DNA of 64,000 bases from assembly GCF_022581195.2 (NCBI RefSeq), contig NC_061468.1, forward strand, positions 12,046,001-12,110,000, read 5' to 3'. Origin of the DNA: Helicoverpa zea (lineage: Eukaryota > Arthropoda > Insecta > Lepidoptera > Noctuidae). Position numbers and translations under genes: made by a program. The notes beneath the pieces were generated by a model. That model had not been told where the DNA came from. It saw nothing but the letters and a program-made list of their open reading frames with translations, and ran no database searches. How positions within the stretch are numbered: the stretch's first letter is position 1; each line of letters starts with the position of its first letter. This document shows, piece by piece, positions 1 to 12,530 of this stretch.

Positions 1-809
1 CAGGCATGACGGACACACAAATTTAATGTACTCTAGCGTGGCAAATAAACACTTATACTACACCACAATTTAGAACTTAATGACATTGGATTGTTTTATA
101 ACGCAGTTTTATCAAAATAGTGAGACACGACTCATCGAACGCACTACGGCTGATACACTGTGTTACCACATAAATTATATAGCAATTACCCTAGATTAGT
201 TAAAAATAACAGGCACGTGATGAACATCATTTAAATAATCTAGCATATCACAACTGCACATTATATATACGATACAGGTTAAATTCATATATCAACTGAA
301 CTGAACTCATTACAATAACAAAGAAAAAGATAACTGATAAAAGTTTAGGTTGTGATTGGGTAATTGAAAATGCGTGTGGTATCACATTTTTACAACCGTT
401 TAGAAATTGTTATAGATTTTAATTATTTGAGTCACTGTTTAATCGGGTTACTTTCAAGCTGTTTATCAACTGGTAAAAAAACACAATTTTATCAAATATT
501 AGGTATTCGTTTTTCGTATGAATGCGATCTATTTCATATCGAATTTTGGTTATTTTTGGACGACAGCAATATTGCCAAATTGACAACGTCACAGTAACAG
601 CTGATTGGATTCGATCTTAGCCGAACATTGCGTTCGTATTTTGAGCTTATGCATTATTGTTTGCTCATTGGTTAATTGGGTGTAAGACAAGGATATGTAA
701 TAGTACTACTTGAAAGAAATTCGGTGCTATTTCATATTGCAGCTTCACTTGGTTTCATCGATGTTTTTCTTATGTTAGATAAATCAAATAATTTAAGACT
801 ATAAATAAA
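1..809. other. Upstream flank of VAC14, no gene seen
   Basis: AT-rich DNA before the VAC14 start codon. A 77-codon open frame at 364-597 has no recognisable domain and looks like chance. The VAC14 promoter and 5' UTR should lie in its right part, but I see no clear TATA box. Confidence 0.5.
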
Positions 810-3800
810 ATGTCTGAAAGAGACTATGCACCTCTGAGCATAGCTTGCGTTCGCGGGCTCTGCGACAAAATATATGACAAGCGGAAATTTGCTGGCGTCG
901 AGATTGAGAAGTAAGTGCCTTAGCTCCTGTTAAACCACCCATTTTTCAGAGACTTTTTTGTTAAGTATTTATTACCTCGGTCGTTCAATTTTATGTTTTC
1001 TTTGCGTGGGATTTGTTATTTCGGACAGGTATACAAAGACAAGCCTGTAGATACAGCCTCCCCCTTTAAAGTCATCAAAACAAGTAGTGTATTTGTTTAT
1101 TTTTTTGTGGTACTGATTTACCCTTCCTTAAGGCGGCCAACCGTCCCGCATTCTGCGGGACCGTCCCGCATTCTGCGGGACCGTCCCGCAATGCTTGACG
1201 AAATCCCGTTTTGAAATTATTAGTAAAATAGTCCCGCAAAACGTTGTATGCGTCCCGCATGTCCCGCATCCCTATTTTTCTACCACGCTTCTACACAACA
1301 CTCACCTGCGCACACGCTCAACAGTGCAGGAACACAGATTACCTATACCTCTAATATAATCTCGTTCTCTTTATTTCTACTGAACTCGTGAGGCCTAATG
1401 ATTTTGAAAATAAGACATTAGTGCACGCTGTGACACGATATTGATAGGTTAAATTATAGCTTTTTGCTTACGGTTTTTATTTTATTAGTTCCGTCCGATC
1501 ATTTTTCAAGGCCCCCCCCCCCCCCCTTTCACGAAAGGTTAAGTCCCGCATTCAGTTTTCGGAAAGTTGGCCGCCTTACCCTTCCTAGCATATTTATGGC
1601 CAGTTACTCCGCCCCTAAGACGACCCACTGACCATTGTTACTTATAACAGGATGGTGAAAGACTTCAGTGATGCAAAGAACACAAGTCAGATTAAGAGAT
1701 TGATCCGAGTCCTGGGTCAGGATTTGATGTCCTCCACCAACCCCAATGTGAAGAATGGGGCACTTATGGGACTGTCCTCAGTAGCTGTTGGCTTGGGGAA
1801 GGTCAGTTACTTTACTTTGAAAAATGGTTGTCAAAACTGTAGCACCTCACCTCTACAGTTTAATCAATGTGAATTTATTATAGATTATGTATTCAATTTT
1901 AATTTATTTAAAGTGTGCCTTTTTCTTTCTATTAGCAACAAGTAGTTCAGCTTCAGCAAGAGTTGTTTTTCAAATGTATTCTGTATGCAGTATGAACTAG
2001 CCTGCAAGCCTGGTCAGCTCCAGCCTGATGAGCAAAGGACTGAAAGACTTTGTACACAACTAAACTCACCTGACAATTATTTATAACATATTTGGACTTT
2101 CAAAGAGAGAAGTACAATCCTTGAGTTTGTTTCAGCATTTCTTCTTCTTAAAATATGTAATTAAAAGTATGTATGTTCATAGTGAAATCCAAGCAGCAAA
2201 ATAAATGTTTTTATGTTGTTTCAACAATATTTACTTAGGTATGTGCCTGCTGGAAGAAATTTTAATTAGAGATAAGCTGTGCCCTTGTACAATTTTTTCC
2301 TATTATTTATTATTGTTTGTGTTCTATGTGTACAAAAGTGTTAAATAAATAAATAAATAAATAAACCTCACAGTGGACTGCTCATGAATTAATAAATGAA
2401 ATTGTTGAAATATATGATTATAATAATTAAGTACAGTTTTCGCAAAACTCAGTCACCACAACAAAATTCAGATTGCATTTGGTGCAGGGCTGCATCGAGT
2501 ACCTGCCCGAGCTGGTGCACCCGATCGTGGCGTGCTTCAGCGAGAGCGAGTCGCGCGTGCGCTACCAGGCGGCCGAGGCGCTGTTCAACGTGCTGAAGAT
2601 CGCGCGCGGCGAGGCGCTGGCGCACTTCCCGCTCGTGTTCGACGCGCTGGCTCGCCTGGCCGCCGACCCCGAGCCGCAGGTCAAGCAGGGCGCCGAGCTG
2701 CTCGACCGCCTCGTCAAGGTGCGCCCGCACCACCTCATCACACATTACATGTTCTCTTTTATCTAGCAACATGTTATTTTATGGGCTTTTTTAAGACTTG
2801 TTTTAAGTCTTAACAAAATATTAATAGTATTTGGCAAGCGTCATAGCCAATTCCCAATTCAGCAGGGTGAGGCAACAGCGTGATGCGGTGATACCCTAAT
2901 GCCTTAGTTAGACAATACCCTCTAAAAATTGGGGCCAAGTGCGAGTCACGGCACAAAGAATTCTTACAGTATTTAAGTAAAACTACGGGCAAAGTCAAAA
3001 ACGTTTATTGAAACTAGGCTAGTTTTTAGCACTTTTTCACGTCAAATATAAAAGGACAGCACCCCAAAAACGCCCCTCTTTCACCTAGTGTTATGGCTGG
3101 AAAGAAGAAGCGGTGAAGAACAAACTTCCCAGCAAGACAGCTGTCTATTACAATTTAATTATAATTAAATTACAACTTATACAATTCAACATTGTTTCAA
3201 ATTATAATACAAATAAAATAAAAAACACTTTTTGTCCACTCCAGAGCTGCCATCTGCTTGTATCTTTGAAATAATCATTAACATTATAATAAGCTCCATT
3301 ATAATCAGATTTGAACCTTATACTTTGGAGATAAAGGTGAAATTCTATTAAAGATTTTACAGATTTACCTATAGTAGCTTGATGTGCAGGCGTCTGTGCA
3401 AGTGCTGTCATAGGATTCTCATATTTTACACATGTATGCAGTCATCTGAGACATGGAGCAAATCTGAAACGAATACGTGAAGCATTAATTAATTCGTGGT
3501 TTATTCTGATGTTAATATCTCCCATTAAATAAGTGTATAAGTTTTAATGCATAAATATATTATTGGCCTCCCTGCGAGTATCGCTGCACAAACTCGTACC
3601 TAATCTTGTTTACCGGGACTTGCTGAAAGATAAAAATGTGCATTAATACTTCACAATAGACGTCACTCGCTAGCAGTAAACACGGGTTATCACTGAATGA
3701 TATAGGTATTTGAATGTTCGGTATAAGTGAATGGTCGCATTCAGTGAGTTGAGGAACACTGGCAGGACATAGTGACGGAGAGCCAGACGTTCGAGCTGGC

Positions 3801-6800
3801 GGCGTTCATCCCGATGGTGCGCGAGCGCATCTACACGCGCAACGCGTTCGCGCGCCAGTTCATCGTGTCGTGGGTGGCGGTGCTGGACGCCGTGCCCGAC
3901 ATCGACCTCATCCCGCACCTGCCCGAGCTGCTCGACGGACTCTTCAAGATGCTCGACGATGCCAATTCCGAAATCAGGCGGATGTAAGTACTGATGCTCA
4001 TCAGTTATAAGTTAAACTGAATTATAATACATACAATGTCTTCATTTTTTGTACTTTCAACTAACTGGTGGGTCTAACTTCAGATTTTACTTCCAGGTGT
4101 GACGTTCAACTAAATGAGTTCCTAAGAAGCATAAAGAAAGACCCCTCACGAGTGGACTTCCAGGCTATGATCAACATACTGATCACGCACGCGCAGTCGC
4201 CCGAAGAAATGCTACAGGTGAGTAGACACGTGCCCAGTCACCGCAGTCACAGAGCACGCAGCCACCCAGCGACCTGTCCGTCACAGTGTCGCTCGTTTGG
4301 ATACGTTATTGCCTTTTCAAGTCATATACCACGGAAACCGGGAGGTTAATCTAGGTACACTAGGTAAACTGGTAGGTCCCGGCGGTCGTTTAACATCCTT
4401 TGCAGTCGTTACGGGCAGTCAGAAGCAACTTAATCTGACACCAGTCTTACCAAGGGGTACTAAATTGGCCGGGTAACTGGGTTGAGGAGGTCGGATAGGC
4501 AGTCGCTCCTTGTGGCACACTGGTACTCATCCGCATCGGATGAGACTGGAAGGCTCGACAGATGACGATGGTTGTGCAGCTGACGGCGATCACGTGGATC
4601 AAGGAGTTCGTGGAGCTGGCGGGCGCCGGCATGCTGCCGTACGCGTCGGGCGTGCTGTGCGCCGTGCTGCCGTGCCTCGCCTACTCCGACGACCCGCGCA
4701 AGAGTATCCTTTGCACCCTCTGCCGCACACTTACTTAAACCTTTCACGACACACTGTTGTTTTTCAAAATATCATCTAAATATATACCTATATAAATAAT
4801 GCTTGCATTTAATACAATACATAAATATTTCATCATCATAGTATTTCAAATGCTATTTTGTTCAAACTGTTCAGGTGGGTACTGACCAACGTTGCGAGGT
4901 GTAATGTACCCAACATTCGCATCGAGCACGTTACGCTGTGTTTTTCAAATCGGCGTAACATGCTCGTCAAAACTCAGTGGTCCGCATTTGCCGTTAGTTC
5001 TCAAGATGGCTGACAGCGAGGACGCGTTGCTATCTTTGATTCTACTTACCTAATTATTGTTTCATCCAAATTAAGAAGAAGAAAAAACGTTACTGGGTAT
5101 CAAACTTATTTAACACAGGCGTATGTGGTCGCTTGTCATTGATAGCAATTAAAAAAAACGAAATGATTACTGGACAGTATAACATTTTGCAAGAGCGTAC
5201 TGACCGAACCGCGTAACACTCAAACTATTCGCCAAAAAACCGTCAGCCGGGTGGAGCACTCACAGCGAGCACCCTGCACGAATGCTCGCAATGTAACACG
5301 TTACATTACGCCCCGTAACGCCGGTCAGTACCCACTACCCACCTTTCAAAGCAGGTTTTCTTGTTCCAAATCTGTGTTGCGACTTCCTTAGCAAAAGTGT
5401 CAGGCATACGCGAGACGGCGGCCACGGTGAACTTCCAGCTGACGAAGCTGGTGGTGTCGGGGGGCGGGGCGGAGGGCGGCGCGGGGGGCGGGGCGGAGGG
5501 CGGGCGGCTGGACCTGGACGCGCTGGTGGGCGTGCTGACGCAGCTGCTGCACCACAGCTCCGTGCACACGAAGGTGGCCGCGCTCGACTGGATCCACAAC
5601 CTCTACACCAAGCTGCCGCACCAGGTACCACTCAGGCTCACTGCTTTACTACTCCCATCCATATTAGTCCGTCTTTTTGATTACTCTAAAATGTCGTACA
5701 AATATTTTCTCACAAGACTATCACAAACCAATAACAGAGATAAAGTATTTATTAAAATCTTTTTCATCCCACCATCTCGGAAAGAGAGAGAGCAAAACTG
5801 CTCTTCGATATCTGAGTGCAGAACCCGTTTTGTGTGTGTGTGGCAATGGTCCCCCGACACGACAAAATTTTGTTTAGTTTGACATGCTGTAGTTGGTACT
5901 TACGTAGTGTTAAAAGTTATTTTTTGTTTTAACCTTTTGTCATAATAATTGCGTACTTTTTTTGGGTCGGGGGTTTTTTATCTTCTAAAGCGTCAAAGTT
6001 TTTTATTTATTTATTTATTTGGTTCACCAACAGTTGTATACACTGACACAAACAAAGAAAGAAGTAACAAATAAGAGTAAAGTGTAACAACCACTTACAG
6101 GTAAACACTGCATGCACACGAATAGTTGACGTAACTTATAATTTTAAATTCTTATACAATGTGTCCCGGGGATAAGTGACCGCCCGAAATTTTTTGAATA
6201 TTTGTACAAAATTAAGGATAATTTCCTTTATATTTGGGACTTACCGCCTTTGGTTTTTTTTTAATGATTTTTAGGAAATACTGTGACGTGCTGCAGTTTT
6301 TTTAAGATATTTCCTAAGTTTTTACATCTTTTTAAATTCTTTTTTCTTTATTGACTAGCCGACATCATAGTTTATCAATTAAAATTATCAAAAATAACAA
6401 AAATGTAATAAAACATTTATTAGAAAAAAAAGAAAATAAAAATTCAAAGAAAATAACGCCTTTTTTTCAGTTTTTTCAAAATAAGTCCAATAAATGCCCC
6501 CTTAATATCACTTTCTTTTAATTTATTAATAAACTACATGATATTTCTTACAATAGCTCACAACAATGTTTGCTGCTATTTCAAACAAATGCAAAAATAC
6601 AGTCAGTTGAAATTTGAAAAAAAAGAGCAAAGCCTGTTATTAACATGAAAAAAATCATTAAAAAATTTTTATTGTCAGGCCTAATAAAAATTTTTTAATG
6701 ATTTTTTTCAAAAATATAAATGAAATTATCCTTAATTTTGTACAAATATTCAAAAAATTTCGGGCGGTCACTTATCCCCGGGACACATTGTATATAAAAG

Positions 6801-9800
6801 ATAACATCGACAACTCAGTTGAGTTGTACTGTAATGAATCTTAAACATGACTTTTAACTAGGTAGTAATATGTAATGTCGTGTGTGTCAGATGTTCCTGC
6901 AGACGGACAAGCTGTTCGTGAGCGTGGTGGGCAGCCTGACGGACGCCGCCGACGACGTGGTGCGCCGCTCCCTGGCCGTGCTGGCCGAGGTGTGCTCCTG
7001 CGAGCCGCCCGACCCCGCCCACCCCGCCGAGCCGGCCGACCCGCCGCACCCCGCCGACCCGCCGCACCCCGCCGACCCCGCCGACACGTCGCACCCCGCC
7101 GACCCCGCCGACCCCGCTGCGCGCCGCGACAGCGTGGTGCGGCCCGCTCGCGCTGGTACCACTTTTTGTAAAACTTATTATTGTAATATACAAAACATGC
7201 GTATTAGTCACGTGACACGTGGAGACTTTTTTTATTGTCAGGTGAGCTGGAGTCCAGTCCATATTTCTACAAGTTCCTGCAAGCGCTGCTGCGGCTGCTG
7301 GCCGCCGACGACAACTTGTTAGAAGACAGAGGTGCCTTCATCATCAGGTGAGAGCTTCTGTGTCATGTGCATTATGTTATCAAATTACAGCTTAGTATTT
7401 ATCCTATCATAACTCATGCATGACTGATGGTACAAAATACCATGGAACCATGAAATAGTTATTGAATTACAAATTAGGTATGAACTTCGAAATTTTTTAT
7501 GAAAATTTTACGCAAACTATGATCTCAAAAAGATAACATGAATATAATAAAAACACTAGCAAGGCAAGGCAGGCAAGTACCAATGCAACTTTTCTAAGTT
7601 TGTACCTATGTACTTTCTAAGTATCTCTTAGACACCAATGAGTGTGTTTCGGATGGCACGTTAAACTGTAGGTCCCGGCTGTCATTGAACATCCTTGGCA
7701 GTCGTTACGGGTAGTCGAAGCCAGTAAGTCTGACACCAGTCTAACCAAGAGGTATCGGGTTGCCCGGGTAACTGGGTTGAGGAGGTCAGATAGGCAGTCG
7801 CTTCTTGTAATGCACTGGTACTCAGCTGAATCTGGTTAGACTGGAAGCCGACCCCAACATAGTTGGGAAAAAGGCTCGGAGGATGATGAATAAAAACACT
7901 AGCATAGTGTACCAATAGACATTAGTAGATTGTTTTTTCTAAAGCTCAAATAATAATATTTCACAAAAATAATGTAGTAGTTTGTTCATAATTATGGTTA
8001 TCTCAAATATTCCTTACCAAGTTATAAAGTTTTTGGAAATAATGATCGTGTAAGTTTATCGCAACGACGCGACTCGTGCTAGACCTGTTCTGGTGGTGAG
8101 TGGTCGGGCGCTAGCTCGCCTGTGCAGTAGTGTGCAGTCCGCCGGTGTGGGGTTGCAGACAGCTGTGCGTGCTGCTGAACGCGGAGCAGCTGTACGTGGC
8201 GCTGGCGCGGGCGCTGCTGCGCGAGCGCGACCTGCGCTTCGTGGCCACCATGGTGGACGTGCTCAGCACCATCCTGCTCACCGCCGCCGAGCTCTACGAC
8301 CTGCGCCTGCAGCTGCGCAGCTTCGACAAGCCGGTCAGTGCCGGCGCGTGGCTCTACGTCACACACGACACACTCGCGTCATGACGTGCTCGTGTTGCAG
8401 GCCACGCACTCGCTGTTCCGCTGGCTGTACGCGTGCTGGTGCCACAGCCCCGTGTCGCTGCTGGCGCTGTGTCTGCTCACGCACAACTACGCGCACTGCA
8501 ACCGTCTCATATCCACCTTGTATCCTTTGCCTTTATCACATTTTGCATTTAATCAATTCATTAAACTCTTTAATATTTTGTTTTTGTGGCTATCAAGATG
8601 TATCTTTTATACATGTCTGTATAAATAGATAAAAGTATAAGACATTTCCGACAAACAAGGAAGAATGTTTAAGAGATCCTGAACTTGTAATCAGCGGGGA
8701 CCTGGAGATCACGGTGGACTTCCTCACTGAGGTAGATAAATTGGTGCAGCTCATCGAATCTCCAATATTCGCATGTGAGTGACTTGCACAGATATACATG
8801 ATACAGGCATTTACTCTAATGTGAACGTGTAGAGCACGTTGTCTTGTGTGTCAGTCCGCTTCAGCTGGTTCGACGTCGTGTCGAAGGAGAGAAGTGCGGC
8901 GAGCGGTAGGTTGCGCCTTTGGTCAACGTTCAACACAGCAGTTCCGTTGCTGTATTGGACATTGGTGTAAGGCGCGACTACTCAACTGCGCTACTGCGAC
9001 CACCTTCTACGAATGCATTCTGTTCTGCACGAGTGCGCAGCCGTAATAACTGTGCTTTAACATTATATTCCAGAGTATCCTGTTTAATTCGGTACATTGC
9101 TACAGTATTGTCATATTTTATTAATGAAGTCCATTGTTGTTGTGAAGTTTTAGTCCTACTACCACCCGGAGCATAAAACGTTCCTATCTAGCTGCCAAAA
9201 CATTAATCAGTCGCAAAAAAGAAATTAGTTACTCCAAAAAGCTGCAATACCGACGTCGAAGTCACATCATCAGAATGTGCATAGTCTGCAAGAATCAGAT
9301 TGTTACCTATTACCTACAAAGACAATGTACTCTACTAACTAGACTGTTCACGAAAAAAAATATTTATCAAAAATAGACTTTAATGTCGTACCCATAAGGT
9401 GGCTATTTCTTTGTAAGCGGTATCTAGTCAAAAACGGTCCTGGCGAGAGGGCATCCGCTGGTAGTGTGTCCTTGTCTGACGTCTTGCCAGCTCAACTAAT
9501 CATTGGGTTTGTTAGAAATGGTAGAAAATTATATTTTTTATGATTTACTAAAACGAACGATTAATATACTTTGAAACGTATTTAAATATTTTACAGTTAC
9601 TATAATTAATAAATCAATTCGTTTTATTTTAAAAATAATTCATTATTACTGAGTAACAGTAATATTTAAATATTTGGGCCTGGTAATACTAAATGAAAGA
9701 TAGCGGTTTGCTCACTTGGTTGATCCTTAGTTGTTGATTGGTGGACGTCTTTTAGAAAGAGACACACTACCAACGGGAGCCCTCTCGCTCGTACCGGTTT

Positions 9801-12154
9801 TTGCGCCATAGTGCACAGCCTAGTTAGTAGAGTACAATAGTAACTATTATAGTAATCTGTGGTACAATGTCTTTGGGTATCTACACTTAACTGTGACAGT
9901 GTTGACAGAATTCGATTACTTCGTCGCGGTAGATTCTGATAGGTGTGCGTTCACCATTGTGTTACCTATATATTTATATTGGCGCAACCCTTTCAGAAGT
10001 GTATATGACACGTAGTTCGGATGAGTAGTGGATTGAGCAGATGTATGCGGTGGGTGTGCAGACATGCGGCTGGAGCTGCTGGGCGGCGCGCAGAGCGCGG
10101 AGCTGCGCGGCGCGCTGTACGGGCTGCTGATGCTGCTGCCGCAGTCCGACGCCTTCCACACGCTGCGCAACCGCCTGCAGTGCGCGCCCGCGCTGTCCGC
10201 GCCCACGCCGTCAGTACTCACGACCGCTCTAAACAATATACACTTCTGGACACATCTATAGGCCCACCTTGTATTTTCAGTTTCGTTTGGTCCTAGCTAA
10301 TTTTTTATATTAGGTCGAGCAAAAGGTTTGTATGCAGTTTTCAACCTTGCACATTCACAATTTCATTCAATAGTCTTTTTTTGAATTTCGAATACAGAAT
10401 TTAAAGAAACAAGAGACAATTTGGAGCCTGCTTGTTGATATCAAACAATCGATTACTAAGAAAACTTGGTTTTATTGGTTTACTTGGACTTAATTCTTGA
10501 AAAAGTGATTGATATCTTTGGTTTTGCAACAAACATTACTTATTCTTAACATTAAGGTGAGGTTCTCTCAATAATCTATGGATACTTCACCTGAAGTCGC
10601 CGCCCAAGCTGTGGCACTTATTCAGGCCGGACGCAGCCAAAGAAACGTGAGTGCTCAACTTAATTTAAGTCGATCTGCGGTCTGAAATGTTTATCGGAGG
10701 TACCTAGAGACTGGCGGCTTTGTTCGTCGCCAAGGAAGGCCACGATCTCGGGTCACAACTGAAAGGCAGGATCGATTCATCGTGATGACCAGCTTGAGAA
10801 ATCATCACCTTACCTCCATTGAGACACAAAAACAACTTCGCGACTTCCACGGAGTATCTGTGAGTGCTCGAACTGTTCGGAGAAGGTTAAAAGAACGCGA
10901 TATGGTACCACACAAGCCAGCTAATGGGCCCAAACTAACGCGAACCCACCGAACAGCGCGCCTTCATTTCGCACGCAGTCATTTAAATTGGACACAGCAA
11001 GATTGGAGCCGTGTTCTCTTTTCTGATGAGTCCAAAATTGTGTTTCATGGCAATGATGGAAGGAAGAAGGTCTACCGACGTAAGGGAGAGCGTTTCGCAC
11101 AATGCTGCTTTGAAGAGATGGTTGCTTATGGCGGTGGCTCAAAGACTGTCTGGGGCGATATATCTGCGAGCGGCAAAACTCAACTTGAGGTTGTTACAGG
11201 ACCACGGCTGCCAACATTAAACGCTGAAAGGTACATTCGTGAGTGCTTAGGACCTCACGTGATACCATACGCGGACTATGTGGGCCCAAATTTCCTTTTT
11301 ATGCATGATAATGCAAGAGCCCATGCGGCCGGCATTGTCAGGGAATATCTTCGGGATGTGAATATCACAGTTATGGACTGGCCAGCCAGAAGCCCAGACA
11401 TGAACCCCATTGAGCACATGTGGGACAAGCTAAAAAGACGTGTTAGGGCTCGTCAGCCAGTTGCCCAGACGATGCAGGAGTTGAAAATTGCCATAGAAGA
11501 GGAATGGGAGATGATCCCTCAAAACTTCATAGAGCGGTTGATAACTCTATGCCTAATCGTATGAGAGCTGCGGTAGATGCCCTTGGAAGCAACAAACGTT
11601 ATTAAATTAAACCTTTATTTGATAAAACATGTTTTTTATTCAAAAATCAATTGCCTTTAACGAGGCACATATCCGACTTGTTAAGCGTAGCTCCATGTCG
11701 TATGGTATTCCAAATTCAAATTTAAAACAATACGATCGAAAAAGAAGGTAAAATGTATCAGGTTTAAAACTGCATCATCAGTTTTTGTTCAATCTAGCAA
11801 TCATATTTCGGTAGGGGCCATCGAAACCAAAACTCTAAGGTGGGCCAATAGATGTGTCCAGAAGTGTATAACCGCCCCACTTTGCCTCACACTTTTGCTA
11901 TCTAATCGTTGATCTACCTACATGAAAAATAGCAAATGATTGTAGATTTAGTATTGCCTAAGTTATGTTATGGCCGCTATGATATGAGCAGTGGGCGGGG
12001 TATGTACGAACAGGCGTGTTGCAGCGCGGCGGCGGGCGGCGACGCGGCGCTGGACTTCGAGGCGTTGCTGGCGCAGTTCGCGCGAGTGCAGGCGGCGCAG
12101 CGCCACTACCGCCTCAGCGCGCGCGCCTCGCTGCTCGACAAGGGCTACTCCTAG
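810..12154 (+). CDS. VAC14: VAC14 homologue, PIKfyve complex scaffold (13 exons)
   Basis: VAC14 scaffolds the PIKfyve kinase and FIG4 phosphatase that control PI(3,5)P2 on endolysosomal membranes. Coding exons: 810-910, 1651-1801, 2488-2718, 3766-3983, 4097-4217, 4580-4703, 5404-5624, 6891-7155, 7242-7347, 8159-8333, 8401-8519, 8695-8774, 10062-10209, then 12025-12154 with the TAG stop. All junctions are GT-AG and keep phase; exons 1 and 2 share one lysine codon. The model gives about 729 residues (human about 782). Family landmarks: start MSERDYAPLS, ESRVRYQAAEAL (HEAT repeat region), RERIYTRNAFARQFI, GDLEITVDFLTEVDKLVQLI, and GALYGLLMLLPQSDAF in the C-terminal Fig4-binding domain. The variable middle is replaced by Gly-rich (exon 7) and Pro-Ala-Asp-His-rich (exon 8) tracts. 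The family is clear; the donor of the second-last exon (gtcagt at 10210) is the least certain junction. Confidence 0.93.
1129..1578. mobile_element. hAT-like MITE in VAC14 intron 1
   Basis: A 450-bp element with perfect 13-bp inverted ends (TAAGGCGGCCAAC and its complement) and an 8-bp target duplication, CCCTTCCT, at 1121-1128 and 1579-1586. The 8-bp duplication fits the hAT superfamily. Inside are short repeats of CCGTCCCGCATTCTGCGGGA near the left end and a run of about 16 C at 1511-1526. No coding capacity. Confidence 0.8.
1802..2487. other. VAC14 intron 2, no element recognised
   Basis: AT-rich intron with a short AAAT microsatellite around 2341-2366. Nothing else is recognised. Confidence 0.5.
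2719..3765. other. VAC14 intron 3, unclassified repeat-like DNA
   Basis: AT-rich intron. The part near 3090-3130 resembles a stretch near 17375-17410, so a dispersed repeat is likely, but I cannot assign it to a class. Confidence 0.35.
4368..4557 (+). mobile_element. SINE fragment, family A
   Basis: 3' half of the tRNA-derived SINE that recurs through the window, with the shared core GTAACTGGGTTGAGGAGGTC and a right end near the motif GACTGGAAGGC. It ends about 20 bp before exon 6 of VAC14. Confidence 0.7.
4875..5334. mobile_element. Inverted-repeat MITE in VAC14 intron 6
   Basis: Ends are GTGGGTACTGACC and its complement GGTCAGTACCCAC. The outer 40 bp or so are complementary with mismatches. 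A short frame from about 5004 begins MADSEDALL and stops soon after, possibly a transposase 5' remnant. No clear target duplication. Confidence 0.65.
5768..5832. repeat. Short dispersed repeat
   Basis: A stretch beginning TCATCCCACCATCTCGGAAA recurs twice in a cactin intron (about 32094 and 32660). Class unknown. Confidence 0.5.
6154..6793. mobile_element. Long-TIR MITE in VAC14 intron 7
   Basis: About 70-75 bp of inverted ends starting near GTGTCCCGGGGATAAGTGAC. The inside is AT-rich and holds a second palindrome at about 6643-6712 around the centre GTCAGGCCTAAT. No coding capacity. The sequence outside the ends is itself palindromic (ATACAAT and ATTGTAT), so the exact target duplication is ambiguous. 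Confidence 0.75.
7007..7125 (+). repeat. Coding minisatellite in VAC14 exon 8
   Basis: GC-rich imperfect repeats encode runs of Asp-Pro-Ala-His-Pro-like residues (for example PADPPHPADPPHPADP). They sit where the vertebrate protein also has a variable linker. The frame stays open. Confidence 0.8.
7556..7889 (+). mobile_element. SINE, family A, 5' truncated
   Basis: Starts at the box-B-distal part (GGCAGGCAAGTACCAATGCA) and runs through the core to the end near GGCTCGGAGGATGATGA. Sits in VAC14 intron 9. Confidence 0.75.
9327..9835. mobile_element. Inverted-repeat MITE in VAC14 intron 12
   Basis: Outer ends GTACTCTACTAACTAG and its complement. A second pair of inverted segments lies inside at about 9430-9471 and 9761-9802 and contains GGTAGTGTGTC. 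The flanks could give a 3-bp AAT duplication. No ORF. Confidence 0.65.
10239..11868 (+). mobile_element. Tc1/mariner element, DD34E, in VAC14 intron 13
   Basis: About 1.63 kb with terminal inverted repeats of about 35 bp (CACTTCTGGACACATCTAT and so on) bounded by TATA on both sides, in line with TA target duplication. It carries one damaged transposase gene. The left end lies only about 30 bp after the donor site of the preceding VAC14 exon. Confidence 0.9.
10578..11605 (+). pseudogene. Tc1-like transposase, damaged
   Basis: The frame starts with ATG at 10578 and reads a helix-turn-helix DNA-binding region, then the DDE catalytic part: SDESK (first Asp), FMHDNARAH (second Asp) and SPDMNPIEHMWD (Glu), with 34 residues between second Asp and Glu, the DD34E signature of Tc1. 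Two lesions are seen. A TGA stop lies at 10683-10685 in the N-terminal domain. A one-base loss near 11541 shifts the last 20 codons, whose family-typical SMPNRMRA is readable in the next frame to TAA at 11603-11605. Without these it would encode about 340 residues, the usual length. It is probably inactive, but few changes have accumulated. Confidence 0.88.
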
Positions 12155-12530
12155 CCGCACAGCGCCACTACCGCCTCAGCGCGCGCGCCTCGCTGCTCGA
12201 CAAGGGCTACTCCTAGCCGCACAGCGCCACTACCGCCTCAGCGCGCGCGCCTCGCTGCTCGACAAGGGCTACTCCTAGCCGCACAGCGCCACTACCGCCT
12301 CAGCGCGCGCGCCTCGCTGCTCGACAAGGGCTACTCCTAGCCGCACAGCGCCACTACCGCCTCAGCGCGCGCGCCTCGCTGCTCGACAAGGGCTACTCCT
12401 AGCCGCACAGCGCCACTACCGCCTCAGCGCGCGCGCCTCGCTGCTCGACAAGGGCTACTCCTAGCCGCACAGCGCCACTACCGCCTCAGCGCGCGCGCCT
12501 CGCTGCTCGACAAGGGCTACTCCTAGCCGC
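12097..12530. repeat. 62-bp minisatellite over the VAC14 stop codon
   Basis: The end of the last VAC14 exon, including its stop, is followed by six further copies of a 62-bp unit that look identical. The stop codon TAG recurs with its last base at 12154, 12216, 12278, 12340, 12402, 12464 and 12526. The first copy is coding and ends LDKGYS; the rest form the start of the 3' UTR. Because 62 is not a multiple of three, the same peptide recurs in all three frames. Confidence 0.95.

Noticed and set aside
364..597. 77-codon ORF before VAC14
   Set aside because: No domain, AT-driven composition, no codon bias like nearby genes.
11991..12278. Overlapping ORFs ending in the same LDKGYS peptide
   Set aside because: They are frame echoes of the 62-bp repeat over the VAC14 stop, not separate genes.
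12097..12530. Repeat array considered as CRISPR
   Set aside because: Units are contiguous and identical without spacers, copy a gene's own 3' end, and the genome is eukaryotic.
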